This document shows positions 14,601 through 27,250 of a DNA stretch of 64,000 bases, in pieces (positions within the stretch are counted from its first letter, which is position 1; each line of letters begins with the position of its first letter). The notes beneath the pieces are model-generated. The model was not told where the DNA came from. It saw only the letters and a program-made list of their open reading frames with translations, and searched no databases. The position numbers were made by a program, and so were the translations under genes. This DNA comes from Phytoseiulus persimilis (taxonomy: Eukaryota; Arthropoda; Arachnida; Mesostigmata; Phytoseiidae), in NCBI GenBank assembly GCA_037576195.1, contig CM075103.1, positions 7,688,001 to 7,752,000 of the forward strand. Reading direction: 5' to 3'.

Positions 14601-16694
14601 GGGTCCCGGTTCAGCCCGGGGCAGAGGCCAGAACCGCGGTCCGAAGACAAATGCCCCACGGATCGGGATCGAGTCTTGTGTGAATTCTAGCCTGGGCGGA
14701 AACGGGCGGGCTCCCACGCCCCTTGTCGTGCCCACCGAGATGTTCAACCACGAGGAACTTGCCGTAGGAGGAACCGGATCCGCTTAACGGTGCTGCTCAA
14801 TGTGCCGCTCTGGAACTGAGACAGTTCGCTCCAACAGATCTATGCGAGAGAATGCCTCAAAACCACAGCACGGACCTCACAAGCTATCTTTCGGGATTTT
14901 CTTCCGCCCTGACCTGCATAGTATTTCCATCCTTACAAATATCCAAAGCTCGCGGTATCACGCACGAGCGGATACGAATCGTTCGGTCTATCGGGAGGTC
15001 CTACGCAGAAGACATCACCGAGCCAGCCATAACCCCCTATTGGACTTGGTCACGCCGCCGGCCGGCCGGTTCCACGGTCGGCTTCGGGAATGGTGACGTC
15101 AATGAATGGATGTCAACGTCACCGAGAAGGAAAGCCGAAAGAAATCCGACAGGCCATTTGTAATCGGAGTCACGTATGTGCATGCAAAGCTCTCGAGTCG
15201 CCCGAGCAGATGGACTCTTCGTTGACCCGTAGAGAAGGAGCTGAGTGTGCACTTCTGCTGAGGTTCACCTTCGTAGACCGGCGAACGCATCGGGGAGCCG
15301 GGGACAACGCTCCGTGTTTCGCTCGGGGTACGATCCAACATAACTCCGGCTCGAAGGGCGTGGCATTCCGGCTTCCCGTTAGCCACTTCATTGAGCCTTG
15401 GAAAGCTTTTCGAAGACCGGATCTTGTCGTCTACTCGTCGACCGCCATACCTGTCGGCCGCGACAAACGGAAACCCGGCATCGCTCATTTTCTCGGACCG
15501 CGTGACAAAACACCAGTTGCGACAACGACACTGCCACCGACACGTTGCGATGTCGGCTCCATCCGATTCAATAATCCCAGCGAATCGCAGAAACAATGGG
15601 AACCCAAGAGGCCATTGAGGTAACTTGCCGTTTCAACAATCGGCTCCGACCGGTCGTGGTGTTGTGCAATAACAGAGAATATTGGGTCTTTGCCCCAGAG
15701 GTTCACTCGTTTGCGCGTGTGCAACTTCACGGAGGAGAAAATTTGCAAAAACAGCGGGACATTAACAAATAAGGTGTTCTCATTGAAAACAGGGGCGGAT
15801 TGCTAACGCTGACAGATATTTGTTCTCGTACAACGTCTGCAGCATTTTCCTCGTCCATCCCGAGAAAGAATGCGGAGCTCCGGAGAATTTGTGTGAGATC
15901 GCGTGAAGGTCTACGTCATATATGTACACGGTGCTTGCAATCACGTCTTTCCGGGCTATCGTTAAAAAAAACAGTTCTAGACTCCAGCTCCTGAGAACTA
16001 TAAAGAAAACTTCTTCTTCAAATCCACCGGTCATCGGACCAAGCACATATCTCAGCCACCTGGAACTCGTACTCCCGAGTTCTGGACGGGGTCATCCTCC
16101 GAAGCTTCAAGGGACACCCCGTGCAGTAAGTTTCTTGGATCTAGAACGACCTGCTGTAGGAAAATAACTCGGACTTCGAAAAGGCACATGATAAAGCCAG
16201 ACTCTATGAACTTTTTGGATCATGAGATCTGACATGAAACTCCTCCGTTCCCAATGGGAAGCCTCCCAGGGGGTCTCTTTGACAGATTTCCCCCTGAATG
16301 AAGCGAATCGTCATGTCCTGGTTCGAAGCTCACAAGAAATATGAGTTCTGGGTCAACAGACTCTTCACATGAAGTTTGATAACTTTTTGATTTGAGAGGT
16401 TTCCGGGGATGCTTCCACAGAGCAAAAAGGAGATTTAGGTCAGAGGTTCACAATGTCCAGCTCTCTACGTCTCTCTTCGATTCCCGAAAAGGGTCATCAA
16501 TGGAACTTTTTTCCCGGTCTGCATCGATTCCAAGTAAAACCAGGAAAACCGGGAGCAGCAAATATGCTGAACTACGTTTCCTTACGATTCGTGCCTACTG
16601 CCCTCCGAATCAATATGCCTTTTTAGATCTATCAGAGATCCGATCGAAACATGGCTCAATCGTGGCAAGTTTATCTCTTGATTTTCGATTTTAA
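8630..16694. other. gene-poor stretch
   Basis: Nothing here forms a supported gene. The longest open frame is plus 10267-11046 (259 codons). It matches no family I recognise and has no consistent splice context. A short plus-strand frame at about 11187-11302 reads as strongly hydrophobic but is only about 38 codons. A run of 13 C lies at 11356-11368. Degraded receptor-type genes could be present but are not demonstrable by reading. Confidence 0.45.
11356..11368. repeat. poly-C run, 13 bp
   Basis: An uninterrupted run of 13 C, followed by a pyrimidine-rich tail and a short A run. Read on the minus strand the order is T run, G run, GCGAG, which resembles the G run at 22182. Confidence 0.95.
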
Positions 16695-17553
16695 GGATCC
16701 TCTCATGCACAGTGAAGCACTTTCGAGCCCGGCTCACTTTTTTCGGTGAGTTTTTCAATTCTTGGATTTTTCTCTAGAATCAAAGAGCGATTGACAGATA
16801 TTCCGAGGTGGTCATTTTTTGTTTCAGTGAGTATGATGAAATTTGCGGCGAGGAGTTGGTTTCTGAGATCAATGACCCATATTTTTTTTGAGGTCTTTCC
16901 GGTTGTGATCGGAACGTCGAATCCTATCAGACGCGCAAAAGTCTCGAAGATTGAAGTCTTCTCGACTCCTCGAAAAATGGTTGGTGTTAGGGATTGAAGA
17001 CCGAAAACGGAAAATTGAATGGAGGTGATTCGCGGCGATAATGAAACATCGACAGGCCGACCCGGCAACTCAATATTCAAATCATTCGCCCATTTCTGAG
17101 TGATTTTCATCGAAGGAGAGGCCTTCAATACCACCTCATCAGGGAAATATGGGGGGAAGGCGAGGAAAACGAGATTGGCCTCGTGGCAGGGCCTCAAAAA
17201 ATGATGGATACGATCGCTTGCTAATTCTCAAGTCGTCACGATAACTTCAATCGGTTTGCTGGTTAGTGACTGGCTTCTTTTCGTGAGCCGACCGCGACCC
17301 CGGTGAGTCCGATCCGATAGAGTTCGTTTTTCGCTGATCATTTTCAGGAAGGCCTCGAAAAGAGAAAGTTGATTCGAGAACTCACCTCCTGGCCGCCATG
17401 TTCATCATCTGAACTCTAACAATGAATTGGAATGAACGCCCTGAAATCACCCATGGATCACTCTTTGGTTTTCGAGGCATTTCCGGAGATTGGCGAGGCC
17501 ACGTCTAGAAAAAGATCAGGCTCGGAAATCTCCAACTAAAAAATGCCACCCTG
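16695..17553. mobile_element. foldback (long inverted repeat) element, old copy 1
   Basis: The right end reads AAATGCCACCCTG followed by TA, the same terminus as the better-preserved copy at 26343-27248. Inward from both ends the two copies share long stretches, for example TTTCGAGCCCG near the left end, AATCAAAGAGCGATTGACAG at about 16780-16800, GACGCGCAAAAG at about 16930, and GTCCGATCCGATA at about 17310. The two arms are diverged inverted repeats of each other around a loop of roughly 17000-17230. The left terminus is eroded, so the start is approximate. A 164-codon open frame on the minus strand inside it (17197-16703) spans arm and loop and is not a recognisable protein. I infer a non-autonomous DNA element. 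Confidence 0.75.
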
Positions 17554-20500
17554 TATGTCTATGAGATAAATGGTTGGATAATCAGAAAACTCAGTTCGGA
17601 TATCGTACAGGAGCTCCGGATCGCGTTTTAACCTTCCTCCGGTCTCTCCATCTCGAGTATGAGGAGCATCGTCGCTCATACGACCACGGAAGTTTCGATG
17701 GAAACCGTGCGGGCGGTTATGCGGGCCACCCTCCAGGAGCGCAAGCCTCGGTGTCAGTCGAGCGGGCCCGTGACGATTCTTCATTTCATGTTTGATACAA
17801 GCTGAGCGGTTGGGAAACTCTGTTGCAGCTCGCGTGGATCGCGGCTTCCATCGGATTTCCTTGCCCAAATATCCCGCGGCCGTTTCCGACACTTCTTTTC
17901 AAAAGTCCAAGCGTGGCCGATTGTCGAAGAGTGTTGCGTTGGTTCGTAATACGCCTCGTTCAAAGGGCTCAGAATAAGCACGAGCCCCGTTCGAGCTTCG
18001 AGTCTCGGCGAGCCGACAGGCTGCAAAGTTCATGAATCGATGACGCGAGACTTGATGAATAATTCTGTTGACTCCTGTTAATCACGAGGGCTCGAATCGT
18101 GCGAGATCGCAGGTGGGATAAAGGGCTATGCTTGATATTCGACTGCAGATCGTGCGGAGTGAGCATTACGAAGGGGAAACCCCCTTATGAGGGGAGAGGG
18201 TGCTTCGATGGGACACTTGTGCCGAAGCCTCGGTTTGCTCGATGCGGCCAGAATGCGACGAGGGAAACTGTGTCCTCTCGGACAACGAGAACGAGTCAAA
18301 CGCATCTGAAGAGACACGCGCGACTGCTGCGTAGACCCGTAGCTCTCGTATCTGCTGCTCGAGGCACGACGAAACATCTCGTCGCTGTCAGTGCGCTGCT
18401 GCGAGAAGAACATGAGCCGAACCCTGCAAGGACAACATCAAAGTGAGAGTTACTCCGTTCTGAGGCATCCCAGAGTGCTTGTAATTTGGTTCGCCATCCC
18501 AATGTCGTTCGAGCAGAACAGCCCAGGAGGGTCGTCTTGTTCATCCGCCGCATGAGGGAGACACAGCTGTTCTCATCCGGTAGCGTCTTTCGGATGACCC
18601 TGCAGGCAACACCCGTGAGGCCGCATCCGCTTCATCCATGAATGGTACCCACGTCATTGTACTGTGGAAGAGTTCGATCGTTGCTCTTCATCTCGCGACA
18701 TTTCAACGGTTCATATGATTCCTACTCTCTCCGGCGAAGGTTTCGATGGCCCCAGTGACAGAGGCCTCCGGTGCACAACCCGGGCCGCCATGGCGGCGGG
18801 AGGGGGGAGGGTACCGGAGGGAGACGTGAACCGTAGCGGAAGTATCCCACGTTCTTCTCAACGCATGCCGCTCTTGAGACGTCTCAGGAAAAGAGAGTCA
18901 AAATCACAGCACCCAAGAGTAGCCACGGGTGCGATTCACTAGCTCGAGAAAAGATCGGAACAAAAGCACGATTCTCAGAGGGAGCATCGACAGTTTCAAT
19001 CAGCCGAGGAATCCGAACCAGCCGCTTGTCGGAAGTGAGCGCGCCATTTCGCGTGATCACAGCAGTTATCGTGGATACCGTTTTTCTCGGGTTCTCGCGC
19101 GGTCCGAAAAGTTTCAGGCGAGGATCTCCTACTGACGGTTGAACACGGAATCCGTTTTCTGTTCAGAATGTCTCGCTGAATCTCGATCCACCTTATCTCA
19201 CGGGAGCATGAATGATTGAGTCCGCGTCATGGGATATTGATGATATATAGAATGATGTTGATAAGCCCGGAGCTTATGTGGGGAGTATCGGTTCCGGCCT
19301 CTCGGACTGGAGATGTTCGGATCAGCATTGACGACCTCATGTGACAAGGAATTTCCTGGGAGTGATAATCTCGTATCCAGCGTACGGATATGGAAAAAAC
19401 GGAGCTGTTTGTCTGCCCTGTTGGACATTTTCAACGGAGATGTCGACTCCGAGAACAAGAACTGGCATCTTGTGATCCGACACTAGCGATTTAACTTTTC
19501 GGTCATTCCGTAGTCAAAGCCACATAATGTTCCAGGAGCGGTGCCACAAGCACTGAGCAACGGGACTGGAGCGCTGATTCCGGTCGACGCTCAATGTGAA
19601 ATATGGGGAGCGAACGCCGCCTGGAATGCCACTCTATTCGAGCTCCAATTCTGAGAGATAAGGTGCGTTCGGCCGGTGTGCTCATGGTCTGATGGGCTCA
19701 CTCATTTGGATTTTGTAGCCATGATTGGTGATCTATATTCCACTGTGCGTCGCCGACAGGCCCAGGCCGACAGAGATACATGTCCTTCAAGACCTGTCTG
19801 AGAACGTGCGAAGATCCGACAGACAAGATCGCGTCGGAATCGATGACTCAACGAACTTGACGATTCATCAAACCGAAGAGGGGACTTCGAATCTACGCTC
19901 GGAGAGCTGCAGCACAAATCTCTGAATGTAACTCTCTCGCTTGATAGCGAGCGCACCGAAGCCCCCCTCAAATTCATCAGAGAAAATTACCGGTTCCAGA
20001 GGTTCCGTTACCCCACGTACCTCCACTGGCTGTTCTTCCTTTCGCAGATGGGAACTCACCGAGAGGAACACAGCTCCGTAGAGTGACCACGCTTTCTCGA
20101 CGAAATGTTTGATCAAGCTCAAAAGCTTTCCAGAAATGCCATCCACGTCCAATGAGGATTATGTGATGGAAGGATGAAGACTCTTGCCATACATCCGCTG
20201 TGCACCTGAAACATTTTGGTGGCCTCCTAGTTTTGAGCTGTATTTCGCTCAAACTTGATCTGAGCAGTAATGTTTCATTTCGATCGGAAGCTTTTTAGGA
20301 GGTGCATTCGCGCGTTCTGGCAAGCATCTTATCCATGGGAGGAATGATTCAGTTGTCCATTTTTCCAAATCTGTTAAGGTGTGACGACTTCCTGGCGAGT
20401 TCTTCCAGTGACCGTGGATGAAAAACGGAGGCCACCGAGATGCTGCAGCTCAAAGCTCAGCCCTGTATACATTCAACGAAAACCCATCGCAGTAACTGTC

Positions 20501-22181
20501 TTCAGATGAATTATCGTTTCTGAAATACCTTCGCCATCTGCATGATAAGCGTCATTCCAACTACTCCGGCTCTAGATGTACCCATATTCCTAACACCATG
20601 CTTCTCCGACAGCTAGTTCGAGATTGGAACTCGGAACTGGAAAAGGCAGATTATGTGGCAAGGCTCTCGATGGTCTCATTTTAAAAATTCAAAAGCTCGA
20701 AAATCCAGTGGTTTTTCGTCATTGTGACTGTGTAACCAGTGACGGGCGTGCCGAAGTCGGAAAGCTCGGCGATCTCAGTCATCTCCGAACGCTGCACATG
20801 CGGGAGCACTGGGCTCGTTTCCGTTTCTCCGATTCATGTACCTGTTGCCGACATCAATACTTGGAATCAGGTCGGATAGAGTTGAGCAGAATGCTGAGAG
20901 TCGGTGAGCTGAAGGCTGCTTTACGTGATGGATTCCAAGCCCGCCATTGCCGGGAAATAGCGGGAAGCCTCCAGAAAGGGAGGGTTCAAGCGAATGGACG
21001 AAATCTTCGTGGCTGTTCGACTTGCCGCTGGGATTATTCGAATGGTCCCGGCGCTGGGGAGCGAGCAAACAAGCTGGGTTTGCCTCACGGGTTACATCGC
21101 CATGGTGCCAGGGGCACATCATCGCCCCGCGGCGAAAAGAGAGCAGTCGCTTCGGTGATTTGGATGAGAGACATGGGCTATGACAAAGCTGTAAATCTCC
21201 GATTCTGAGAACTCTCTCTGAATTCACACGGCGGTGAGGAGCCACAAAATTCATAGATGAGTCGGAGCAGTATTTATGACTCCCAAATGCGAGCCCTGCA
21301 TCAGTCTTCGCGCAAATGTTACATGTTCCAAGATGAGTACCCTGGAGGCTGTTCTGGAGAAGAATAAGAGCTGGGATCTGCGATCGCACACTCGGGCTGT
21401 GTGGGAGACGTCCTCGCGATGTCGCAGAGGCACCTGCTCGATGCGGAGAGAATGATGAGCATCACAGGAATGCTTGAACTCGTGCTCCACGGGTGTACTC
21501 TGAATGCGAATTTGAAGGATGTGAGACACAGGACTCAGGATTGTCTTTCTTCAAGCGGACCTCTTGCTCCATAGCATCACCCTCTCTAGTGCTGCATGGG
21601 AAGCCCGAGCTGAGTATCGTTACTGTTTTTCCGTCAGAGACGTGACAGAATATTCCTGACGGCCTAGAAGCTGAGGACGTTTCCCGTCGAAAATTACGCC
21701 TGGATCCCCTATCACGATGACAGACATCCCCCGAAATACAGTCAGCAGCTCTTTCAGGCAGAATTTCGACGAAGCTGACGAATCCGATCACTCTTGGGAT
21801 ACGGGATGTTATTCCACAGTGGCCATCATCGCTCACATGCCAATCGGGCATCTCGTTTGGAAAACAAGCGGGAATGCTCGATCAGCCGAGCACCCCATGA
21901 GGATAATCCGCCTCTTGATAAAATGCTGCTTTCCCAGTTTCGCGTCAGCATTCCGAATCTTTCCGAAGACACGATAACTACAGTTCTCTCGAAGGGCTTT
22001 CCCTGGACCATCTATAGAATATTGTCGGAACGACTCACCGCAGAATTTTCTCTGAAGCCTCCCAAAAATATGATCGAAGTACTCAGCACTGGGAAATCGC
22101 CGGACTTTTGCGAATCCATGTTCATAGCGGCCCACTCAAGAGGCACTCCTCAAAGACAGTAGCGTACCCAGCTTTTTTTTC

Positions 22182-22195
22182 GGGGGGGGGGGGGG
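22182..22195. repeat. poly-G run, 14 bp
   Basis: Fourteen consecutive G, directly preceded by eight T and a single C, and followed by CGAGG and a GAT microsatellite. Confidence 0.95.
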
Positions 22196-22203
22196 CGAGG
22201 ATG

Positions 22204-22231
22204 TGATGATGATGCCGATGATGATGATGAT
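22204..22231. repeat. (GAT)n microsatellite, imperfect
   Basis: A tract of TGATGATGATG, one CCG interruption, then GATGATGATGATG. It lies 8 bp after a 14-G run, so two kinds of simple repeat abut here. Confidence 0.9.
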
Positions 22232-22388
22232 CCTCATCGTCGCGAGATTTTCATGACGCAATCAACATACATAGCTCTCAAACCAGTGAGGATTTTCGTA
22301 ATGAGACTGAATCTTTGCGGAACTGTTTGCTTAGTGGTAAGAGACGTCCAATACAGCAGTGTATCAGTTATCCCTCGGGATCATCGGA

Positions 22389-22407
22389 GGGGGTGGGGGG
22401 GGGGGGG
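22389..22407. repeat. poly-G run, 5 + 13 bp with one T
   Basis: Five G, one T, then thirteen G, followed by CGGCTTTTTC. It is the second such run within 230 bp. Confidence 0.95.
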
Positions 22408-25400
22408 CGGCTTTTTCGCGAATGGTCGAGATTCACCCCAGGCGGCACTTTTCTCAAAAACACTACCATTGTCGAGCCTTCGTGTGGTCAGGACTACTAA
22501 CTATGAAAAAGTCTCTGAACCTCTCTGAAACTATGATCATGACGATTCATTCCCGGAGTATCGGCCCCGTACACACAATTTCAGAACACCGAGAGGGGTA
22601 CAGGAGAGAAGGGAAAGCGAGAGAACGGCAGATATTATTCCGGGTCTGATCCTGAGGCAAATGACCGTTTCAAGGAGGAGGATTTGACTATGGACCCATG
22701 TATCCCTTTGGATTTCCTCCGCAGCACGGTACTCATTTGAGGTCGATACGATTCTTGCTGTAGCAGCTCATCGCGCACACGTAGACTTTGACACCCAATG
22801 TAGAGAAGAAATAATTGTACATTGAAATCCCGAATATTATCACAATATCGGAAACTATCCGTGCAAAAAAGCTCTTGTTCTTTCATCTCGATTCTCATGT
22901 TGAGAATCGACTCTGCAGCGTGATCTCCACGACACTTCCCTCACATTTCACCGTAGATTTTCATTATTTCGCGCGGAGTTCAGAGGAACGTTTCATCTCG
23001 AGTTGGCTATGGCGTCGCCGTGTCCACGGTCGTGACGTTGCTAAGATGCCGGCACTTCCTGGACGCGTGACTCGATCAATCGATCGATTCGCGGAGCACA
23101 GGAGCTGCTCCTCATCCCCCAAGGTTTCTTGCAACTCTCGACGGTATACCCTGGAATCTTGAGTTCCAAATGACCCAAGCACTCTGAAAATAAAGAATCG
23201 AGCTGGCTTCCCTCATGCTTCTGATAGTGTTCGGAGAAACTTCCGGAATAAATCATTCTGATCACATTTCCGGTGGTGTTCGGGATATTTCAGGAGCAGT
23301 CCGTCCTGGCGCATCAGATACCTTAAAGGTTGCAGAATTCTTCTCGAGTTCACCGCTCTAGACATATTCTTCTTTCGGCTCAAAGACTCTCTCAGGATAA
23401 GTTGGAGATTTCCATCCGAACATCGACTGAATGAATGCCCGATGGCGTCAGAGAACGGATTGCTCGCTCGAGATAGCATGCCTTCTGTCGAAAATTGGAT
23501 TGGATTCGGAAACCACCTCGAGACCTTTTCGGATTCGTTTTTTTCCCACGTAGTATTTCCAGCGAGCTGCCCGTTCATCTCGACGATCGCAGTGAGAAGT
23601 GCGCACTTTTGCTCAGCTCTCCGGTAGTCTACCTCTGAGACCTTCAACAGCCTCAAGCCTCTCCGCAAAAATCACCAGCTGTGGTAAGATTGTTGTCTCC
23701 ATCCCGTTCCGCCGGAGTGGGCCAACAGTGCGATTTCAGACGAGAAAATCAGGCGCGGCATCGCGCGGGTCCACTTGGATGAAAACTCATAGCTCTCTCA
23801 CGGACTGGATCTCGGTAATTCTTTCGAATAGGCAATCGCGGCTTCGATTCCCAGAAGAGTCAGATGCACCGCTTTGAGTTCCAGAACTATCTCCTCCTCT
23901 TCTTCCATTTCCCCAACTGTCAGTGGGTCGCATAGCTACGTCTTTCTATTTGCTGTGACACAGCCTTGCGTCTCTTGGGTTATCATCCGAGAGTAGAATG
24001 GACTTGGCTCTTCGATGTTACGTGTCACTTTCAGAAGCTCAGCGACTTCTCGTTATGTTCCGCTGGACTACGTTTCGAGATGGAAACTGTACGCTGGAAT
24101 AGCATCGGGGTTCCGAACAATGTTGAGCTTTCGGTGAATAAATTATCTTCTGATCTCGTCGTTGCGATGCGCCGCGATTACAAGGTCGGTAACTTGCACC
24201 TCACGACTGTCACTGTGAAGGATGATATGACATGAGCCGAGCCGGAGTTTACCCGTGAATCGGTCGCGTGGTTGTCCGGCACCGATACTGGGAGCATGTC
24301 AAATGGGTCGTCTCCAATCCCGCGACCGCATTCAACTCAGGTCTGAACAAATGAAGTTTGGGACCGGAGCCGTTGACGTGGGCGCAATCCTACGCCTAAA
24401 ACGCTCCCAGTGGAGCAGCCCAATAGAATCACTAACGCTGAGGACAAACACACACATGCGAAACTCCTGTTTTTGCCGACTCATCCCGACATTTTCGCAG
24501 AGATCTCGGAGATTCACAGACCTCGTCGAACCCATAGCGTACTGCTCGCGCTTCCGAGATTCCTCGCTGTCCGCCTCTCACTTTGCTCGATGCTACCGAA
24601 GGTATGCGTGAGTGAACCTCCGCCACGTCGTTCCTGCGACTACGTTGATCTGATTGAGGAGATCCGGATTGAGCGGAATTACTAGTTCAACTGACTTTGA
24701 GCGCGTGTCGGAATCGTATGGAAGAAAAGTCTCGTGCAGGGGAATGCCCGGTTCTCGCTCGGAGCTCGCCGCTCCCTGTTCGCATTCCTTTCCCCTGGAG
24801 CTTCCGCAAGAGCCCGCCTTCAGCCCCCGGCACGAGCAACCTGAGACCCGGGAGACATCACACGTCGAACGTAAATCTAAGACCTCGGCCGACTCGTGAG
24901 TAACTCCACTGGAAAGAATTACCGCGCGCACGGCAGAGTGCTTGCGGTTACCGTATGAATACTTGGAGCTCGACGACCACATCTCGGGGAGAAACTCTGG
25001 CGTCCAGGCTCCATGCTTCTTCTAAGCATTCAGAGAGCCGTCGAACGATTTTCCCGTTCGTATCGGCCCTATGAGTTGCAGAGATAATGTTCACCCTAAC
25101 CTAACTCGGGCTTCAGATGGAACCTGACCAAGATGAGTTCGGTGAATCAGCGACTGTATTTATCACAGCGCTTGAACCCATGATGCGAGCATCACCTTAT
25201 CCCCCATTGGAGTTCAGAGCACAATATAGCAGATCTGATGCTTGAGTCCATGGAGAGGCGCCTGTCCAGCTGCTAAAGCTCCGGGGCGTGAAGCCTTCGA
25301 TTGCTTTCGACTTTCCGTGGGATCCATATAGGTATGTCAGCAGAAACTTCCCCCGTTGCATTGATCCACGACACACTTTTCGGGAGGGAGATCGGTGGGT

Positions 25401-25710
25401 TTGTGGCTTCGACTGAATTTAGTCTCGTCACTTTTCTGATAGTTTCTTCGGGAGTTACTCGTTCATCTCTCAGAGACGCTACACAAAATAATGCTGCCCC
25501 AGAATGACCGACCCCGTCGCTCCCCGATACCAAGCGATAAGACTCGGGGCTGAACGCGTTTCCGGGAAAGCTCGATCAGGTGGGTTGCCTGAATGTGCGC
25601 TAAATTTGCAGCGTAGCAATGGTGACCATTTCCCTCCCGGGGAGAGAGAGTGAAATTGGTGTCCGGATCGGTTCCAAAGTCAAGGGTGATGGTCATTATG
25701 AGAGCTTGGT

Positions 25711-25880
25711 AGTTCAGGCATTTTTCACTGATCAGCATCAATAATCTTGGATGGATCTATGGGTAGATGAATGGATAGCTTGGTGAATTATGCATCGTTG
25801 CCATGGGAACTGATAAGCTCAGGCTTCAGAGACTCATTCATCCATCCCCGACGGGTATGGATAGACGGGAAAAAGATGGA
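25711..25880. repeat. 170-bp dispersed repeat, copy A
   Basis: Shares an ordered series of blocks with 37699-37868 in the same orientation: AGTTCAGGCATT, GGATGGATCTATGGGTAGAT (diverged in the other copy), TGGTGAATTATG, CATTGCCATG-like, GAACTGATAAGCTCAG, CAGAGACTCATTCAT. Near its ends GGATGGAT and ATCCATCC face each other, so it may be a short decayed inverted-repeat element. It has no coding content. Family unknown. Confidence 0.75.
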
Positions 25881-26340
25881 CGTCTAAACTTCCTAGATAT
25901 AGTGATTATCATGTTGTTGAAGCTCTCGTTATCGATGCGGCTCGGCCTACAGATATCGGTGATATAATCCGGGAGTGAGCGACAGCAGAAATGGCTGACC
26001 TCAGTATGAATGGATCTCAGGAAACATAAAGGTGTTGAATTATCGTCTGCGTTAGTCTTCTGATGGCGGATCCCTGGGTCCAGCTCCTCCGAAATACTCC
26101 ACATGAGGTGAGAAGCTCCCCCAGGAACGTCTAACTCGATTCTCAGACAGAATCATGACGTGCGGGAGCACGTTTTTCCTCAGTTCGAAAACAGAACGAA
26201 GAAACTCGGTTCCGCGTTGTCCAAACTTTGGGCTTAATCAGTCGTGAGCCGAGCTTTTCTTCCTGCCACGGCTCCAACCTGCGGGCCATCAAGTGTTTAT
26301 CGACGTCGCATCATATTAAACTGTATACAATCAGAGCCTC
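25881..26340. other. spacer, nothing recognised
   Basis: Lies between the 170-bp repeat and the foldback element. I see no gene, repeat or regulatory motif I can support. Confidence 0.5.
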
Positions 26341-26342
26341 TA

Positions 26343-27248
26343 CAGGCTGGCTTTTTTGAGTCGGGAATTTTCGAGCCCGATCTTGTTTTGGCCATAACTT
26401 CGTCAATTTTTGTAATTTTCTCAAGAATCAAAGAGTGATCGATAGGGGATATCGGGGCGGTCATTTTGATACAAAATAGGGGATCAGGGGGATCTGGTAA
26501 AAATCCCGGTCAGGAGATGGTTTTGAGAATGACCCTTTTTTTTTCAATATTCATCGGATCGGATCGGTAGCATTCGACGCGCAAAAGGAAGCCCGTCATT
26601 CGCCGGAAAACCGAGCGAAGTTATCTCATTACCCCGAAGAATGGCAAGCGATCGTATCAACCCCTTTTTCAAGGCCTTGCCCATTGGCTAATTTCGTTTT
26701 CCTCGCTTTTCCCCGCATTTCTTCTCGTAACTCCTCAACGAGGCGGAATCGGAGGTATCTCCCCTGGTGAAAATTACTCAGAAATGGGTGAATCATCCGA
26801 ACATTGAGCTGCGAGGTCGATCCGATGATTTTTGATTTTCACCGGAAATCACCCACGCTCAGGATTCCGCCCTCGGTTGCCAAAATCACCCGCGACACCA
26901 AAGGAATCTCGATACGATCGGTTGCCATTTTTCGGAGAAACGAGATAACTTCAATCGGTTTTCTGGCGAATGACCGGCTCCCTTTTGCGCGTCGGATGCG
27001 ACCCGCACGAGTCCGATCCGATAAATATTGACGTTTTTACGATAACTTTTAGGAAGACCTCGAAAAAAAAGGGTCATTTTCAAAACCATCTCCTGACCGG
27101 GATTTTTACCAGATCCTCCTGAATTTTGTATCAGAATGACCGCCTCGATATCCTCTATCGATCACTTTTTGATTTTTGAAAAAATTGACGAAGTTATGGC
27201 CAAAACAAGATCGGGCTCGAAAATTCCCGACTCAAAAAAGCCACCCTG
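26343..27248. mobile_element. foldback (long inverted repeat) element, well-preserved copy 2
   Basis: The element starts CAGGCTGGCTTTTTTGAG and ends CTCAAAAAAGCCACCCTG. It is flanked on both sides by TA (26341-26342 and 27249-27250), a two-base target duplication. The left arm (26343 to about 26657) and right arm (about 26911 to 27248) are near-complete reverse complements. Examples are the matched AAGATCGGGCTCGAAAATTC, GACGAAGTTATGGCCAAAAC and TTTTGCGCGTCG blocks. The loop of about 250 bp is not repeated. No transposase frame is visible, so it must have been mobilised in trans if it moved as a transposon. TA duplication with CAGGGTGGC-like ends fits Tc1/mariner-type insertion, which is an inference. 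The single mismatch at the left tip (CAGGCTGG against CAGGGTGG) suggests modest age. Confidence 0.9.
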
Positions 27249-27250
27249 TA

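Larger units (their letters stand above)
17556..25710. other. gene-poor stretch with G runs and a GAT microsatellite
   Basis: No exon chain recognised. Open frames of 90-200 codons occur on both strands (for example plus 20624-21208 and minus 21389-20775) but overlap each other and match nothing I know. A minus-strand frame at 20152-19868 has a hydrophobic-then-acidic composition that could be a receptor remnant; this is a guess only. Two long G runs and a GAT repeat lie at 22182-22407. Confidence 0.45.

Noticed and set aside
16703-17197. 164-codon frame on the minus strand as a transposon protein
   Set aside because: It spans arm and loop of the foldback element, and the equivalent frame in copy 2 stops after about 24 residues. 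Not conserved as protein.
19868-20152. Minus-strand frame suggestive of an ionotropic-receptor ligand-binding remnant
   Set aside because: The resemblance is a matter of composition only. No transmembrane exon follows in frame and no signature motif could be fixed.
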